Shown in pieces: positions 28,449-36,442 of a stretch of DNA of 64,000 nucleotides. The translations under genes were made by a program, and so were the position numbers. The number at the start of each line of letters is the position of its first letter. Positions within the stretch are counted from its first letter, which is position 1. This stretch comes from Actinomycetota bacterium (lineage in GTDB: Bacteria > Actinomycetota > Acidimicrobiia > Acidimicrobiales > Ilumatobacteraceae): positions 62,001-126,000 of the forward strand of contig VGAC01000003.1 in assembly GCA_016870865.1 (NCBI GenBank), read 5' to 3'. Below the pieces are notes generated by a model. The model worked only from the letters and a program-made list of their open reading frames with translations. It had not been told where the DNA came from and ran no database searches.

Positions 28449-28993
28449 TGACGAGCCTTCGACGCGGCGGCCGCCACGAGACCGGGCGACATCGCCAAGT
28501 GGCACAGTGCGATCGCTGCCGCATCGGCCGCGTCGGCGGGTTTGGGCAGACCGGCAAGCCCGAGGCGCATCTGCACCATGCGCTGCACCCCTGCCTTGTC
28601 GGCTGCACCCCAGCCCGCGACCGTGTCTTTGACTTGGCTCGGCGTGTACTCCGCCACGGCACAGCCACGTCGCGCCGCGGCGGCGAGCACGACTCCGCTG
28701 GCCTGCGCGACGCCGATCGCCGTACGCACATTGCTCCGGAAAAAGACCCGTTCGACCGCCACCACAGCGGGCCGGAACTCCTCGAGCAATGCTTCAAAGT
28801 CGGCCTGCAGTATCGCCAGACGCGACGGTGTGCGGTCGTCTTTGTCGGTCCGCAACACTCCCATCGCCAGTGCCTGCGCCAAACCTGACGATCCAGCCAC
28901 CATGACGGCGTAGCCGCATCGCGTGAGACCCGGGTCGACACCCATCACACGACCGGACACGGGGTCGGGCACGGGTTTCGTTGGGGCGAACAT
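28445..28993 (-). CDS. ruvC: Holliday junction endonuclease RuvC
   Basis: Resolvase cutting Holliday junctions symmetrically. The 182 residues have an RNase H fold with the first catalytic aspartate in MGVDPGLTRCGYAV, the glutamate in VAVERVFFRSNV, the EYTPSQVKDTVAGWGAADK segment and the terminal acidic pair in DAADAAAIALCH. There is an N-terminal extension of about 16 residues relative to short RuvC proteins. It is first in ruvC-ruvA-ruvB. The ATG follows a TAGGAT hexamer by seven bases. Confidence 0.95.
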   Translation of the reverse strand: MFAPTKPVPDPVSGRVMGVDPGLTRCGYAVMVAGSSGLAQALAMGVLRTDKDDRTPSRLAILQADFEALLEEFRPAVVAVERVFFRSNVRTAIGVAQASGVVLAAAARRGCAVAEYTPSQVKDTVAGWGAADKAGVQRMVQMRLGLAGLPKPADAADAAAIALCHLAMSPGLVAAAASKARQ

Positions 28994-29000
28994 ACGTTCT

Positions 29001-29006
29001 ATCCTA
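29001..29006 (-). promoter_or_regulatory. candidate -10 box (TAGGAT) for leaderless ruvC transcript
   Basis: Minus-strand TAGGAT ends seven bases before the ruvC ATG in the 39-base gap after the peroxiredoxin gene. A close match to TAnnnT in the spacing seen at pdxS, pimA, rrf2 and others. No Shine-Dalgarno separates it from the start. Confidence 0.5.
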
Positions 29007-29032
29007 GCCCCTGCGCAGGCCCCCGGGGCGGA

Positions 29033-29485
29033 TCAGCCCGCGGCGCGAATTGCCCCGACCAGCTCTTCGACCGGCCGGAACGTGAGGCCGGCGATGGCCC
29101 GGTGCGCGTAGCGCACGATGCCCTGAGCGTCGATCACGAACACACTGCGACGAGGGAAACCCAGCGGTCCGAGCGTGCCGTACAGACCGGCGACTGCCTT
29201 GTCGGTGTCGGAGAGCAGGGGAAACAAAAAGCCGTGTTTCGCTGCGAACCGTTCGTGGCTCGCCACGTCCTGAGCCGATACCGCGAGTACTTGCGCCCCG
29301 ACGTCGGTGAATTGCGCGAGTTCGTTGTTGTAGCAGTTCAGTTGCTTGGTGCACACCGGAGTGTCGTCGCCCGGGTAGAAGACGAGAACCACCGTTTGCC
29401 CCGCGTACTGCGACAGCGAATACGACGCGTTGCCGGTGCCGGGGAGAGAGAAATCGGGGGCCTTACCCCCCACTGCGACGCTCAT
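29033..29485 (-). CDS. peroxiredoxin (Bcp/AhpE-like thiol peroxidase)
   Basis: Thioredoxin-fold peroxidase of 150 residues. The peroxidatic motif FYPGDDTPVCTKQLNCYNN carries the first cysteine at about 45 and a second five residues later, as in Bcp-type 1-Cys/atypical 2-Cys enzymes. AVSAQDVASHERFAAKHGFLFPLLSD and RRSVFVIDAQGIVRY are typical AhpC/TSA segments. It lies directly after yebC with an ATGA overlap, in the pdxS-pdxT-yebC run. Electron donor cannot be told from sequence; mycothiol or thioredoxin are possible. Confidence 0.88.
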   Translation of the reverse strand: MSVAVGGKAPDFSLPGTGNASYSLSQYAGQTVVLVFYPGDDTPVCTKQLNCYNNELAQFTDVGAQVLAVSAQDVASHERFAAKHGFLFPLLSDTDKAVAGLYGTLGPLGFPRRSVFVIDAQGIVRYAHRAIAGLTFRPVEELVGAIRAAG

Positions 29486-30231
29486 GCCGAGGCCGCAGCC
29501 ATCGTGTCGTCGGACATGTCGAAGTTCGAGTAGACGTCCTGCACATCGTCGTTGTCTTCCAGCGCATCCATGATGCGCAATACACTACGCGCATCAGCGA
29601 GGTCTTCGACAGGCACCAGGTTCGAGGAGACCATCGTGCTCTGGGCGGACAGCACCGGCACGCCCGCGGCTTCGAGGGCCGCCTTCACGTCGAACACCGC
29701 CGAGGGCTCGGAGGTGACGCGCCAGACATCCCCGTCGCGGGCCACGTCGTCGGCTCCGGCCTCGATCGCCGCAGCCACCACCTCGTCTTCGGTCAGTCCA
29801 CCATCCGCCACGATGACACCTCGGCGCGAGAACTGCCAGGCGACCGCGCCCGGTTCGGCCATCGCACCACCGAACTTGGAAAAGATCGCACGAACGTCAC
29901 CGCTTGCGCGGTTTCGGTTGTCGGTGAGCACGTCAATGAGCAGCGCCACCCCTCCCGGCGCGTAGCCCTCGTAGGTGACCGCCTCGTAGGACGCACCCGT
30001 CTGCTCACCGGTGCCGCGCTTGATCGCACGGTCGATGGCATCGTTCGTCATCTGGCCGGCCTTGGCCTTGAGGACCATCGTGCGCAGCGCGGCGTTCGAG
30101 TCGGGATCCCCGCCTCCCTCACGCGCCGCAACTTCGATTTGCCGCGCAAGTTTGGCGAACAACTTTCCGCGCGCCTTGTCGACTGCGGCCTTCTTGTGTT
30201 TGATGGTTGCCCATTTGGAGTGGCCGGACAC
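29482..30231 (-). CDS. yebC: YebC/TACO1 family protein
   Basis: Conserved protein described either as a transcriptional regulator or as a translation factor easing polyproline stalls. The 249 residues start MSGHSKWATIKHKKAAVDKARGK and include KAGQMTNDAIDRAIKRG, YEGYAPGGVALLIDVLTDN and NLVPVEDLADA, all family-typical, as is the length. Located after pdxT, as in mycobacteria. If the polyproline role holds, it shares a theme with efp in this window, but that is inference. Confidence 0.95.
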   Translation of the reverse strand: MSGHSKWATIKHKKAAVDKARGKLFAKLARQIEVAAREGGGDPDSNAALRTMVLKAKAGQMTNDAIDRAIKRGTGEQTGASYEAVTYEGYAPGGVALLIDVLTDNRNRASGDVRAIFSKFGGAMAEPGAVAWQFSRRGVIVADGGLTEDEVVAAAIEAGADDVARDGDVWRVTSEPSAVFDVKAALEAAGVPVLSAQSTMVSSNLVPVEDLADARSVLRIMDALEDNDDVQDVYSNFDMSDDTMAAASA

Positions 30232-30233
30232 TG

Positions 30234-30863
30234 CTATCTCCTGTTCGTGGCGAGGGAACCCACGATGCGGTCGACAAAGAGACCGTGCAATCGCAGGTCG
30301 TCGGTGAGTTCGGGATGGAACGTGATTCCCACGATGCGGTCGGTTGCCACCGCAACGGGAACGCCGCCGTGGGTGGCCAACACCTCGACGTCGGTACCAA
30401 CCGACTCGATGATCGGTGCCCTGATGAACACCGCGGGAAACGGCGCGTGGAGACCCGCGACGACGATGTCGGCCTCGAAACTGTCGATCTGCCGCCCGTA
30501 ACCGTTGCGGCGAACCGTGGCGTTCAGAGCGGCGAAAGATCTCTGGTCGTCGCGGCCGTCGAGCACAGACTTCGCAAGCAGGATCACCCCCGCACAGGTG
30601 CCGAACACAGGCATACCCGATGCGATGCGGGTGGCAATCGCGTCGAACAGACGACTCGAGCCGAGCAACTGTGACATTGTGGAGGACTCACCGCCCGGCA
30701 TCGCCAAAGCATCCACCCCGTCGAGGTCGCGCGGGAGCCGCACCTGACGGGTCCTGACGCCCTCGCGCACCCGCTCGAAGGCCCGTTGATGGGAACTAAA
30801 GGCTCCCTGAAGCGCGAGAACGCCGATCGTCAAGCCGGCCGTGTTCCGGTTGCCGACATTCAC
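30234..30863 (-). CDS. pdxT: pyridoxal 5-phosphate synthase glutaminase subunit PdxT
   Basis: Glutaminase that channels ammonia to PdxS for PLP synthesis. The 209 residues have IGVLALQGAFSSH at the N-terminus, the oxyanion segment MPGGESSTM, the nucleophile cysteine in FGTCAGVILLA and the His-Glu pair in ITFHPELTDD. It follows pdxS by 15 bases and precedes yebC by two. Confidence 0.95.
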   Translation of the reverse strand: MNVGNRNTAGLTIGVLALQGAFSSHQRAFERVREGVRTRQVRLPRDLDGVDALAMPGGESSTMSQLLGSSRLFDAIATRIASGMPVFGTCAGVILLAKSVLDGRDDQRSFAALNATVRRNGYGRQIDSFEADIVVAGLHAPFPAVFIRAPIIESVGTDVEVLATHGGVPVAVATDRIVGITFHPELTDDLRLHGLFVDRIVGSLATNRR

Positions 30864-30878
30864 CTGGAGGCCTCGCGT

Positions 30879-31763
30879 TCACCATCCACGCTCTGCGTAG
30901 CGCTGGTTGATTTCGTCCATGCCGATGCCGGTCATCGGTGCACCAAGACCGCGACTCACCTTGGCGAGGATCTCAGGGTTCCGGAAGTGCGTTGTGGCCT
31001 CGACGATCGCCTTGGCGCGGGGCGCCGGGTCGTCGCTCTTGAAAATGCCCGAGCCGACAAACACCGCCTCGGCACCAAGTTGCATGGCAAAAGCCGCGTC
31101 CGCGGGGGTGGCAATGCCTCCCGCGCAGAACAGCGGCACGGGCAACCAACCCGTTTCGGCAATCTCCTGCACGAGCGGCAGTGGCGCCTGCAAGCGCTTG
31201 GCCCACTCGAACAATTCGGCCGAGTCGGCCTGGGTGATCTTGCGCATGTCCCCGATGATGTTGCGCAGGTGACGTACGGCCTCGACGATGTTCCCGGTGC
31301 CTGCCTCGCCCTTGGAACGGATCATTGCCGCACCTTCGCTGATACGCCGCAGTGCCTCGCCGAGATTGGTTGCACCACACACAAAGGGCACGTCGAACGC
31401 GAACTTGTCGATGTGGTGGGCTTCGTCGGCGGGTGTGAGCACCTCCGACTCGTCGACGAAATCGACGCCGAGTGACTGCAGAATCTGCGCCTCAACGAAG
31501 TGTCCGATGCGGGCCTTGGCCATCACGGGAATGCTGACCGCAGCCTTGATGCCCTCGATCATCTCCGGGTCGCTCATGCGCGCAACGCCGCCATCGCGAC
31601 GAATGTCGGCCGGTACCCGCTCGAGGGCCATGACGGCGCACGCTCCCGCATCTTCGGCCAGGCGGGCCTGCCCCGGGGTGACGACATCCATGATGACTCC
31701 ACCCTTCATCATTTCTGCCAGTCCGCGCTTGACGCGAAAGGTCCCAGAGGCGTCGCCAGTCAT
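30879..31763 (-). CDS. pdxS: pyridoxal 5-phosphate synthase lyase subunit PdxS
   Basis: TIM-barrel synthase building PLP from ribose 5-phosphate, glyceraldehyde 3-phosphate and ammonia. The 294 residues are highly conserved: [20 protein letters not shown], the lysine region [44 protein letters not shown] and [27 protein letters not shown]. First gene of pdxS-pdxT-yebC-peroxiredoxin. The ATG follows TACGAT by six bases, which suggests a leaderless transcript. Confidence 0.98.
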   Translation of the reverse strand: MTGDASGTFRVKRGLAEMMKGGVIMDVVTPGQARLAEDAGACAVMALERVPADIRRDGGVARMSDPEMIEGIKAAVSIPVMAKARIGHFVEAQILQSLGVDFVDESEVLTPADEAHHIDKFAFDVPFVCGATNLGEALRRISEGAAMIRSKGEAGTGNIVEAVRHLRNIIGDMRKITQADSAELFEWAKRLQAPLPLVQEIAETGWLPVPLFCAGGIATPADAAFAMQLGAEAVFVGSGIFKSDDPAPRAKAIVEATTHFRNPEILAKVSRGLGAPMTGIGMDEINQRYAERGW

Positions 31764-31769
31764 GTCCCT

Positions 31770-31775
31770 ATCGTA
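31770..31775 (-). promoter_or_regulatory. candidate -10 box (TACGAT) for leaderless pdxS transcript
   Basis: Minus-strand TACGAT is separated from the pdxS ATG by AGGGAC, six bases, in the 49-base gap downstream of the DUF3048 gene. The same hexamer and spacing precede the rrf2-family gene at 54720. No convincing -35 hexamer is seen. Confidence 0.5.
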
Positions 31776-31812
31776 CCGAGACTGCCAAAATTGCCGTCAC
31801 CGTGCGCCGATT

Positions 31813-32925
31813 TCAGGGGAACTTGACCTTCGTTGGGTCAGTGCCGGCGGGCACATCGGCGCCTTTGTTGGCGCGCGGCAGTTCGATCCACGTGCGACCG
31901 GGGGACAACTTCACGGGCGCCCCGGCAAGGTCGGTGAGCGAAAAGACGTCGGTCGCCTTCGCACGCTTCCACTTGCCCTTGACGAGCGAACCATTGGTGT
32001 AGACCCATACTTCACCCTCGCCCACGCTCTGCGCCTCAGGGCTGCGAGGGTCGGCCGCACTGGCTTTGTACGACGTGTAGAGAACGACAACGTTTTTCGC
32101 GTTCACCTGCGAACCGTCGGCGTCCATGTGCTTGTCATTGCCCATCGAGCGCAGATAGTCGCCGGTGGCCGAGTTCCACAGCCACTGCACCTGTACGCCA
32201 GCCATCGACAATCTGAGGCCGGCCGATGCCGTTGCCGTCGCGGGCATTGCGTCACTTGCAGAGCGATACAGGAACTGCTGGGGCGGCCTCGTCGCGCCCT
32301 TGGGTGTGAGCGCATAGATCTTCGATGCATCGGCATACAAGTTGTGTGGCGCCTTGCGTTTCGGATCACGCTTGTAACCACCCTGCTGATAGGCGACGAG
32401 TGCACCCATGTCGACGAGCACCGACTTGCGAATGAGTGACGTCGTCTTTCCATTGCCCCCGCTCCAGACGAACAACGGGTTGAGGTAGGCGCTCAAGAGG
32501 TCCACGTCCTGCGTGCGCCCCGAGCGTATTGGTCCGATGTTGGTGGGAGCGTTGGTGTGGAAGACAGCGGCGTAGCGGGTGAGCTGCTCCACGTTCTCCT
32601 CGTAGACGATGTCTGCCTGGTTCAACCCCGCCTGGGGACGAGCCGTGGGATGGTTGTCGATCTTGGCGGCCAGGGCAGGACGAGTCGCAGCGGCGGCGTC
32701 TTTGATGGCCAGACCGGTGAGGGGCATGACCTCGGGTGTCGGAAGCGTCGTCGTTGGCCCGGGCAAGGTTGACGGAAGTGCGATGTCGCCGTACGAGGGC
32801 TCGGGAATGTTCTCCGGTGCGTCGGCGTCGCCACCGCAGGCCGCCAACGCGGCCGCAACAACCATTGCCCCGGCGATCCACAACCGCCGAATCGTGCGTG
32901 GGGCGGATTGGTTCGTGCGTCTCAT
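31813..32925 (-). CDS. DUF3048 (YerB-like) lipoprotein
   Basis: Predicted secreted lipoprotein of 370 residues. After a basic N-terminus and a hydrophobic helix comes a lipobox LAAC with cysteine 30, then an acidic/proline-threonine linker and the two DUF3048 halves (about 65-225 and 245-360), with KIDNHPTARPQAGLNQADIVYEE given by the family as its opening signature, then GPIRSGR and TWIEL. Function of the family is unknown. ATG 32925 is preferred over a TTG six bases upstream because AAAGGA then lies at a normal distance. Confidence 0.85.
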   Translation of the reverse strand: MRRTNQSAPRTIRRLWIAGAMVVAAALAACGGDADAPENIPEPSYGDIALPSTLPGPTTTLPTPEVMPLTGLAIKDAAAATRPALAAKIDNHPTARPQAGLNQADIVYEENVEQLTRYAAVFHTNAPTNIGPIRSGRTQDVDLLSAYLNPLFVWSGGNGKTTSLIRKSVLVDMGALVAYQQGGYKRDPKRKAPHNLYADASKIYALTPKGATRPPQQFLYRSASDAMPATATASAGLRLSMAGVQVQWLWNSATGDYLRSMGNDKHMDADGSQVNAKNVVVLYTSYKASAADPRSPEAQSVGEGEVWVYTNGSLVKGKWKRAKATDVFSLTDLAGAPVKLSPGRTWIELPRANKGADVPAGTDPTKVKFP

Positions 32926-32954
32926 CTCCAACGTCCTTTAGCTGCGTGTTATGT

Positions 32955-32974
32955 CCGGGGCACGGTGCCCCCGG
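32955..32974 (-). terminator. GC-rich hairpin between the M48-like gene and the DUF3048 gene
   Basis: The 20 bases form an almost perfect inverted repeat (CCGGGGCAC pairing with GTGCCCCCGG, one extra C). It lies in the 57-base gap after the M48-like gene. It has no T-tract, so it may be an attenuating or RNA-stabilising hairpin rather than a true intrinsic terminator. Confidence 0.35.
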
Positions 32975-32982
32975 GATCGGAA

Positions 32983-33873
32983 TCAGACTTCGCGAAGAAG
33001 AGCCAGTCGCTCGCTGAGCGGGGGGCGGTCTTCGTCGGTTGGCCTGTCGTGCGACATGCCCACCCTAGAACCGGATCGCACGCCGCCCGCGTCAGCCCAG
33101 GATTCCCCGACCGGATCGGCGAACCAGAGGAGGTTGCAGTGGGCAACCGTACCGCTGACCCGCGTGGATGTCTCGAGCATGCGTTGAAAGGCGGCTGCGA
33201 GACCCGGTGGGTACCGCGTGATGCCGACACCCCTCACGTCTGCGTCAAAGATCACCTGTCCCGACAGGGCCGCCTCGATCACTCGCCGCCGCAGCGGACC
33301 GGGAATGAACCACGGCTTGGCGCTCGAGAGGGCCGCGGCGAACGTCTGGGCTTCTGCGAGCCCCGAACGCAGCCGCGCCAGGCCCACGGCGACTGCACCT
33401 TCCATCTCGATGCGTTCCAGCGCATCGACGAATCCCTGCGTGACGACGACCTCGTCCTGGGACACGCCCGCCGGGTCTGCGGCAACGAAGACATTGATCG
33501 ACGAGTCGGCGGTGATCGAGACGCGGGGTGCCGACACGCCGGCTGTTGCACAGAGTCCCTGCAGCAGATTGAACAGGCGCGGCGCGTCAGCGGCATCGAG
33601 CTCGCGTGCATCGATGCCGACCATCACACTCGACAAGGCGGAGTCGACGAATCGCGCGATCAGACCCACGGCAAGGAGCGCACCACCCGCACCGAGCACG
33701 AGGGCGCCCAGCACGAGACCAACGACGCCGGCAAACACCAAACCGAGTACTGCCCCGACGACACCACCCATGGCGGCCCACAGGATCACCGCGGCACGCC
33801 GAAGGTCCTCGTGGTGGTCGGCCCAGCCCGACGCGGGCGACGACGAAACAGAGGCAGCAGAAGAAGCGTTCAT
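32983..33873 (-). CDS. M48/HtpX-like membrane protein lacking all catalytic residues
   Basis: A 296-residue protein that keeps the frame of HtpX-type M48 peptidases: two hydrophobic helices (about 28-75), then a region like the zinc-protease core, with SSINVFVAADPAG, a helix EMEGAVAVGLARLRSG where HtpX proteins have HELAH, and VIFDADVRGVGITRYPPGL where they have REYLAD followed by LTRYPP. Thus both zinc histidines, the catalytic glutamate and the third zinc ligand are replaced (V163, G164, R167, I208). It is intact, with ordinary codon use, and its start overlaps the pimA stop by four bases, so it looks like a maintained pseudoenzyme rather than decay. Role unknown. Confidence 0.72.
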   Translation of the reverse strand: MNASSAASVSSSPASGWADHHEDLRRAAVILWAAMGGVVGAVLGLVFAGVVGLVLGALVLGAGGALLAVGLIARFVDSALSSVMVGIDARELDAADAPRLFNLLQGLCATAGVSAPRVSITADSSINVFVAADPAGVSQDEVVVTQGFVDALERIEMEGAVAVGLARLRSGLAEAQTFAAALSSAKPWFIPGPLRRRVIEAALSGQVIFDADVRGVGITRYPPGLAAAFQRMLETSTRVSGTVAHCNLLWFADPVGESWADAGGVRSGSRVGMSHDRPTDEDRPPLSERLALLREV

Positions 33874-35090
33874 GGTCGTTGCGTGCGCCGCACACGACGC
33901 TTTTCCAACAACGACAGCATACGGTTCGCCTTGCGGGACCGGCGTGGATCCTCGGTCTTGCGACCAAGACCCGTCGCATAGCCATCCCCGGCCCCGCTGC
34001 GTTCCATCTCCAGCGCACGCTCGTAGAGCTCGACATACTGCTGCGCGAGAGTTCGCATCGACGAGGATTCGACGCGTCGACGACCCGCCTCGACGAGGCG
34101 CTGCGACAGGCGTGGATTGGCCATTACTTTGGCGAGTGCGGCTGCAAGTGCACGTTCATCCCCCGGCTCGACGAGGAGGGCATCGACATCGTGCGTCGCC
34201 ACGTTCTGGTACCCGTCGATGTCGCTGGCCACGACCGGCGTTCCCGACGCCATCGCTTCGAGCAACACGACACCGAATGATTCGCCGTGCAGCGACGGTG
34301 CACAGAACACCGATGCCTGTGTCATGCGACGAATCTTCTCCGCATCCGAGACACGGCCGAGCCACGTGATCCGTGACTCGGCTGCGTACTTCGCCATCAA
34401 GCCTTCCGTATCAGGGCCGTCGGATGCGATCCACAAACGGACATCGGCCGGTAGGTATGCCAACGACGCGAGCAGAACATCGAGACCCTTGCGGGGTTCG
34501 TGGCGACCGACGAAGAAAATCGTGGGTGACGCCGTTTTTTCCACCGTTGTCGGCTGGTTCCGGATGCCATAGCGCGACAGTTCGACTCCGTTGCCGAGCA
34601 ACTCATACGTCCCACCCAGGTATCGAGCCGCCAGCATTTCGGCATCCTTCGACACGGCGACGCGGATATCGATCCGTGACGCCAACCATCTCACTGCCTT
34701 GTTCAACATTCGGTAGCTCGTCGAGTCGCCTGCCGCATGGAACGTACCGATCGTCGGCGCGAGGCGCAGCAACAGCGCAGTCATGGTGACACCCGGGGCC
34801 AGTGGTTCGTGCAAATGAATGATGTCGAAGTCTTCGTCGTTCAACGCCCGAATCGTGCGCAACGCAGCCGATGCGTCGGGGGCGAGCGGTGCAATAGAAC
34901 CGTTTGCGGCCGTCGGCAGACTGTTACCGAGCGGTGTCACGAAGGGTTCGGGGGGAGCACCATCGCAGGGGCCGAGCACGCGCACCTCGTGACCCATTGC
35001 GCGCAGTTCGCGCGCCAGACCCAGGACCTGCATCTGAACCCCACCGGGAATGGTGAGGCTGTAGGGACAGAGCATCCCGATGCGCAGCAC
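33870..35090 (-). CDS. pimA: phosphatidylinositol alpha-mannosyltransferase-like GT4 enzyme
   Basis: GT4 glycosyltransferase of 406 residues that probably adds the first mannose of phosphatidylinositol mannosides from GDP-mannose on the inner face of the membrane. The N-terminus (M)LRIGMLCPYSLTIPGGVQ matches PimA closely, with GGVQ in the acceptor side, GRHEPRKG at 195-202 (nucleotide-sugar arginine and lysine) and the E-x7-E pair E270/E278 in HGESFGVVLLEAM. The C-terminal 30 residues are basic. Start GTG 35090 lies six bases after TACCGT. Its separation from patA by the arsenic cluster is unusual, as these genes are adjacent in mycobacteria. Confidence 0.85.
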   Translation of the reverse strand: MLRIGMLCPYSLTIPGGVQMQVLGLARELRAMGHEVRVLGPCDGAPPEPFVTPLGNSLPTAANGSIAPLAPDASAALRTIRALNDEDFDIIHLHEPLAPGVTMTALLLRLAPTIGTFHAAGDSTSYRMLNKAVRWLASRIDIRVAVSKDAEMLAARYLGGTYELLGNGVELSRYGIRNQPTTVEKTASPTIFFVGRHEPRKGLDVLLASLAYLPADVRLWIASDGPDTEGLMAKYAAESRITWLGRVSDAEKIRRMTQASVFCAPSLHGESFGVVLLEAMASGTPVVASDIDGYQNVATHDVDALLVEPGDERALAAALAKVMANPRLSQRLVEAGRRRVESSSMRTLAQQYVELYERALEMERSGAGDGYATGLGRKTEDPRRSRKANRMLSLLEKRRVRRTQRP

Positions 35091-35096
35091 ACTCCA

Positions 35097-35102
35097 ACGG
35101 TA
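35097..35102 (-). promoter_or_regulatory. candidate -10 box (TACCGT) for leaderless pimA transcript
   Basis: Minus-strand TACCGT followed by TGGAGT and the GTG start of pimA, so six bases separate box and start. The box lies only 12 bases from the opposite-facing TACCGT of the plus-strand oxidoreductase gene. Confidence 0.5.
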
Positions 35103-35114
35103 GCGACCATCGGG

Positions 35115-35120
35115 TACCGT
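35115..35120 (+). promoter_or_regulatory. candidate -10 box (TACCGT) for leaderless oxidoreductase transcript
   Basis: TACCGT followed by GCGGCG and the ATG at 35127, six bases. The identical hexamer and spacing serve pimA on the other strand within the same 36-base gap, so each promoter's -35 region would lie in the other gene's start. Confidence 0.5.
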
Positions 35121-35126
35121 GCGGCG

Positions 35127-36041
35127 ATGAGCACAGCAAAAGGCGACGAACTCCCCGCAGTTTCCGTTGTCGCAACCCCGACCAAGCGCCATGCGATCCT
35201 CGAACTCGCATCCCGCCTCGATGTCGCAGGGTTCCCCGCGCTCGCATGCCCGAGTTTGGGTGGAACGCTCGGCCTGTGCATTTCACTCGCCCACGAAACC
35301 CGAAACATCGGCTACTTCACGTCGATCCAGCCGATCTACTACAACCACCCCGTCGAGGCGGCCAACACCGCGGCGCACATCCACGAGATGTCGGGTGGCC
35401 GATTCGGCTTCGGCATCGGCGTCAGCCACGGCCCGGTCGTCTCGCGCCTCGGGGTGCAGGCCGGCAAGCCTCTCTCCGACGTCCGCAATTACGTCGATGC
35501 AATGCGCAAGCAGGAACAGTTTTCGGGGCAGTTGCCGCCCGTGTATCTCGCCACGATGCGTGATCGCATGTTGTCGCTTGCTGCCGAGATCGGTCAGGGC
35601 GCGATCTGGGCGAATGCTTCGCTGCGCCACATGCCCACGCAACTCGCCCGCCACGCGGGCGAGTTCCGAGAGGACTTTCTGCTGGCCAACATGATCCCCA
35701 CCGTCATCGACGACGACCTCGAGGCGGCGCGCGCGATCAACCGCAAGACGATGCGCGGATACGTGATCCTTCCGAACTACCGCAACTACTGGCGCGTGGC
35801 GGGATACGCCGAGGAGATGGACGCACTGGAAGCGCTGATCGCCGCTGGCCGCCGCGACGATCTGGCCTCCGCGATGAGCAACAAGTGGCTTGATGACTGC
35901 ACCCTCAGCGGGTCCGTCGACCGAGTTCGTGACGGACTTGCGGCTTGGTACGCGGCCGGTGTCATGCCGATCGCCGTCATGTCGTCCACGTCGGGCGGCC
36001 AGGCCCACGCCATCAAGCAATTGATCGATGCCTACGCCTGA
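35127..36041 (+). CDS. LLM-class (luciferase-like) F420-dependent oxidoreductase
   Basis: TIM-barrel flavin/F420 oxidoreductase of the luciferase-like monooxygenase superfamily, 304 residues. Typical segments are SLAHETRNIGYFTSIQP, the AAHIHEMSGGRFGFGIGVSH motif that precedes the cofactor-binding loop, VYLATMRDRMLSLAAEIGQGAIWAN and a C-terminal DRVRDGLAAWYAAGV. F420 rather than FMN is inferred from the actinobacterial setting and the npdG gene nearby. Substrate unknown. ATG 35127 was chosen because the open frame upstream is antisense to pimA. It converges on arsC with a 10-base overlap. Confidence 0.85.
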   Translation: MSTAKGDELPAVSVVATPTKRHAILELASRLDVAGFPALACPSLGGTLGLCISLAHETRNIGYFTSIQPIYYNHPVEAANTAAHIHEMSGGRFGFGIGVSHGPVVSRLGVQAGKPLSDVRNYVDAMRKQEQFSGQLPPVYLATMRDRMLSLAAEIGQGAIWANASLRHMPTQLARHAGEFREDFLLANMIPTVIDDDLEAARAINRKTMRGYVILPNYRNYWRVAGYAEEMDALEALIAAGRRDDLASAMSNKWLDDCTLSGSVDRVRDGLAAWYAAGVMPIAVMSSTSGGQAHAIKQLIDAYA

Positions 36042-36442
36042 TCGGCGAGCAGGTCGCGTTCCGCGAGAAACTCCCGCACCCGTGACGCGACCTCGTCACG
36101 AACACGCCGAACGAAGTCGAGGTCACGCCCGGCCGGGTCGTCGATCACCCAGTCGAGACGCAACTTGCCCGGCAGAACCGGACATTCGTCGCCGCAACCC
36201 ATCGACACGACTGCATCGACCTCTTCGAGCATGCCCATCGTCCACTTCTTCGGCACCGCACCACCGAGGGTGATTCCAATCTCGTCCATGACCGCGGCCG
36301 CAGCGGGATTGACCGCCGCACCGGGGGACGAGCCGGCCGACATCACGACAACTCCGGGTCTGGCCCAAGCGGACGTGAAAGCTGCAGCCATCTGCGACCG
36401 GCCGGCATTGTGCACGCAGAGGTAGAGAATGCCGAAGCTCAC
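36032..36442 (-). CDS. arsC: arsenate reductase, low-molecular-weight-phosphatase fold, mycothiol type
   Basis: Reduces arsenate to arsenite. The 136-residue protein has the phosphatase loop C-x5-R at residues 9-15 in LCVHNAGRSQ, and MGCGDECPVLPG with cysteines 83 and 87, then DWVIDDPAGRD. The CGDECP arrangement and actinobacterial setting resemble mycothiol/mycoredoxin-dependent ArsC proteins; mshC, needed for mycothiol, is in this window. GTG start at 36442 overlaps the aquaporin stop as GTGA. Last gene of arsI-aqpS-arsC. Confidence 0.88.
   Translation of the reverse strand: MSFGILYLCVHNAGRSQMAAAFTSAWARPGVVVMSAGSSPGAAVNPAAAAVMDEIGITLGGAVPKKWTMGMLEEVDAVVSMGCGDECPVLPGKLRLDWVIDDPAGRDLDFVRRVRDEVASRVREFLAERDLLADQA

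Noticed and set aside
32983-33873. Active HtpX protease
   Set aside because: No HEXXH and no third zinc ligand.
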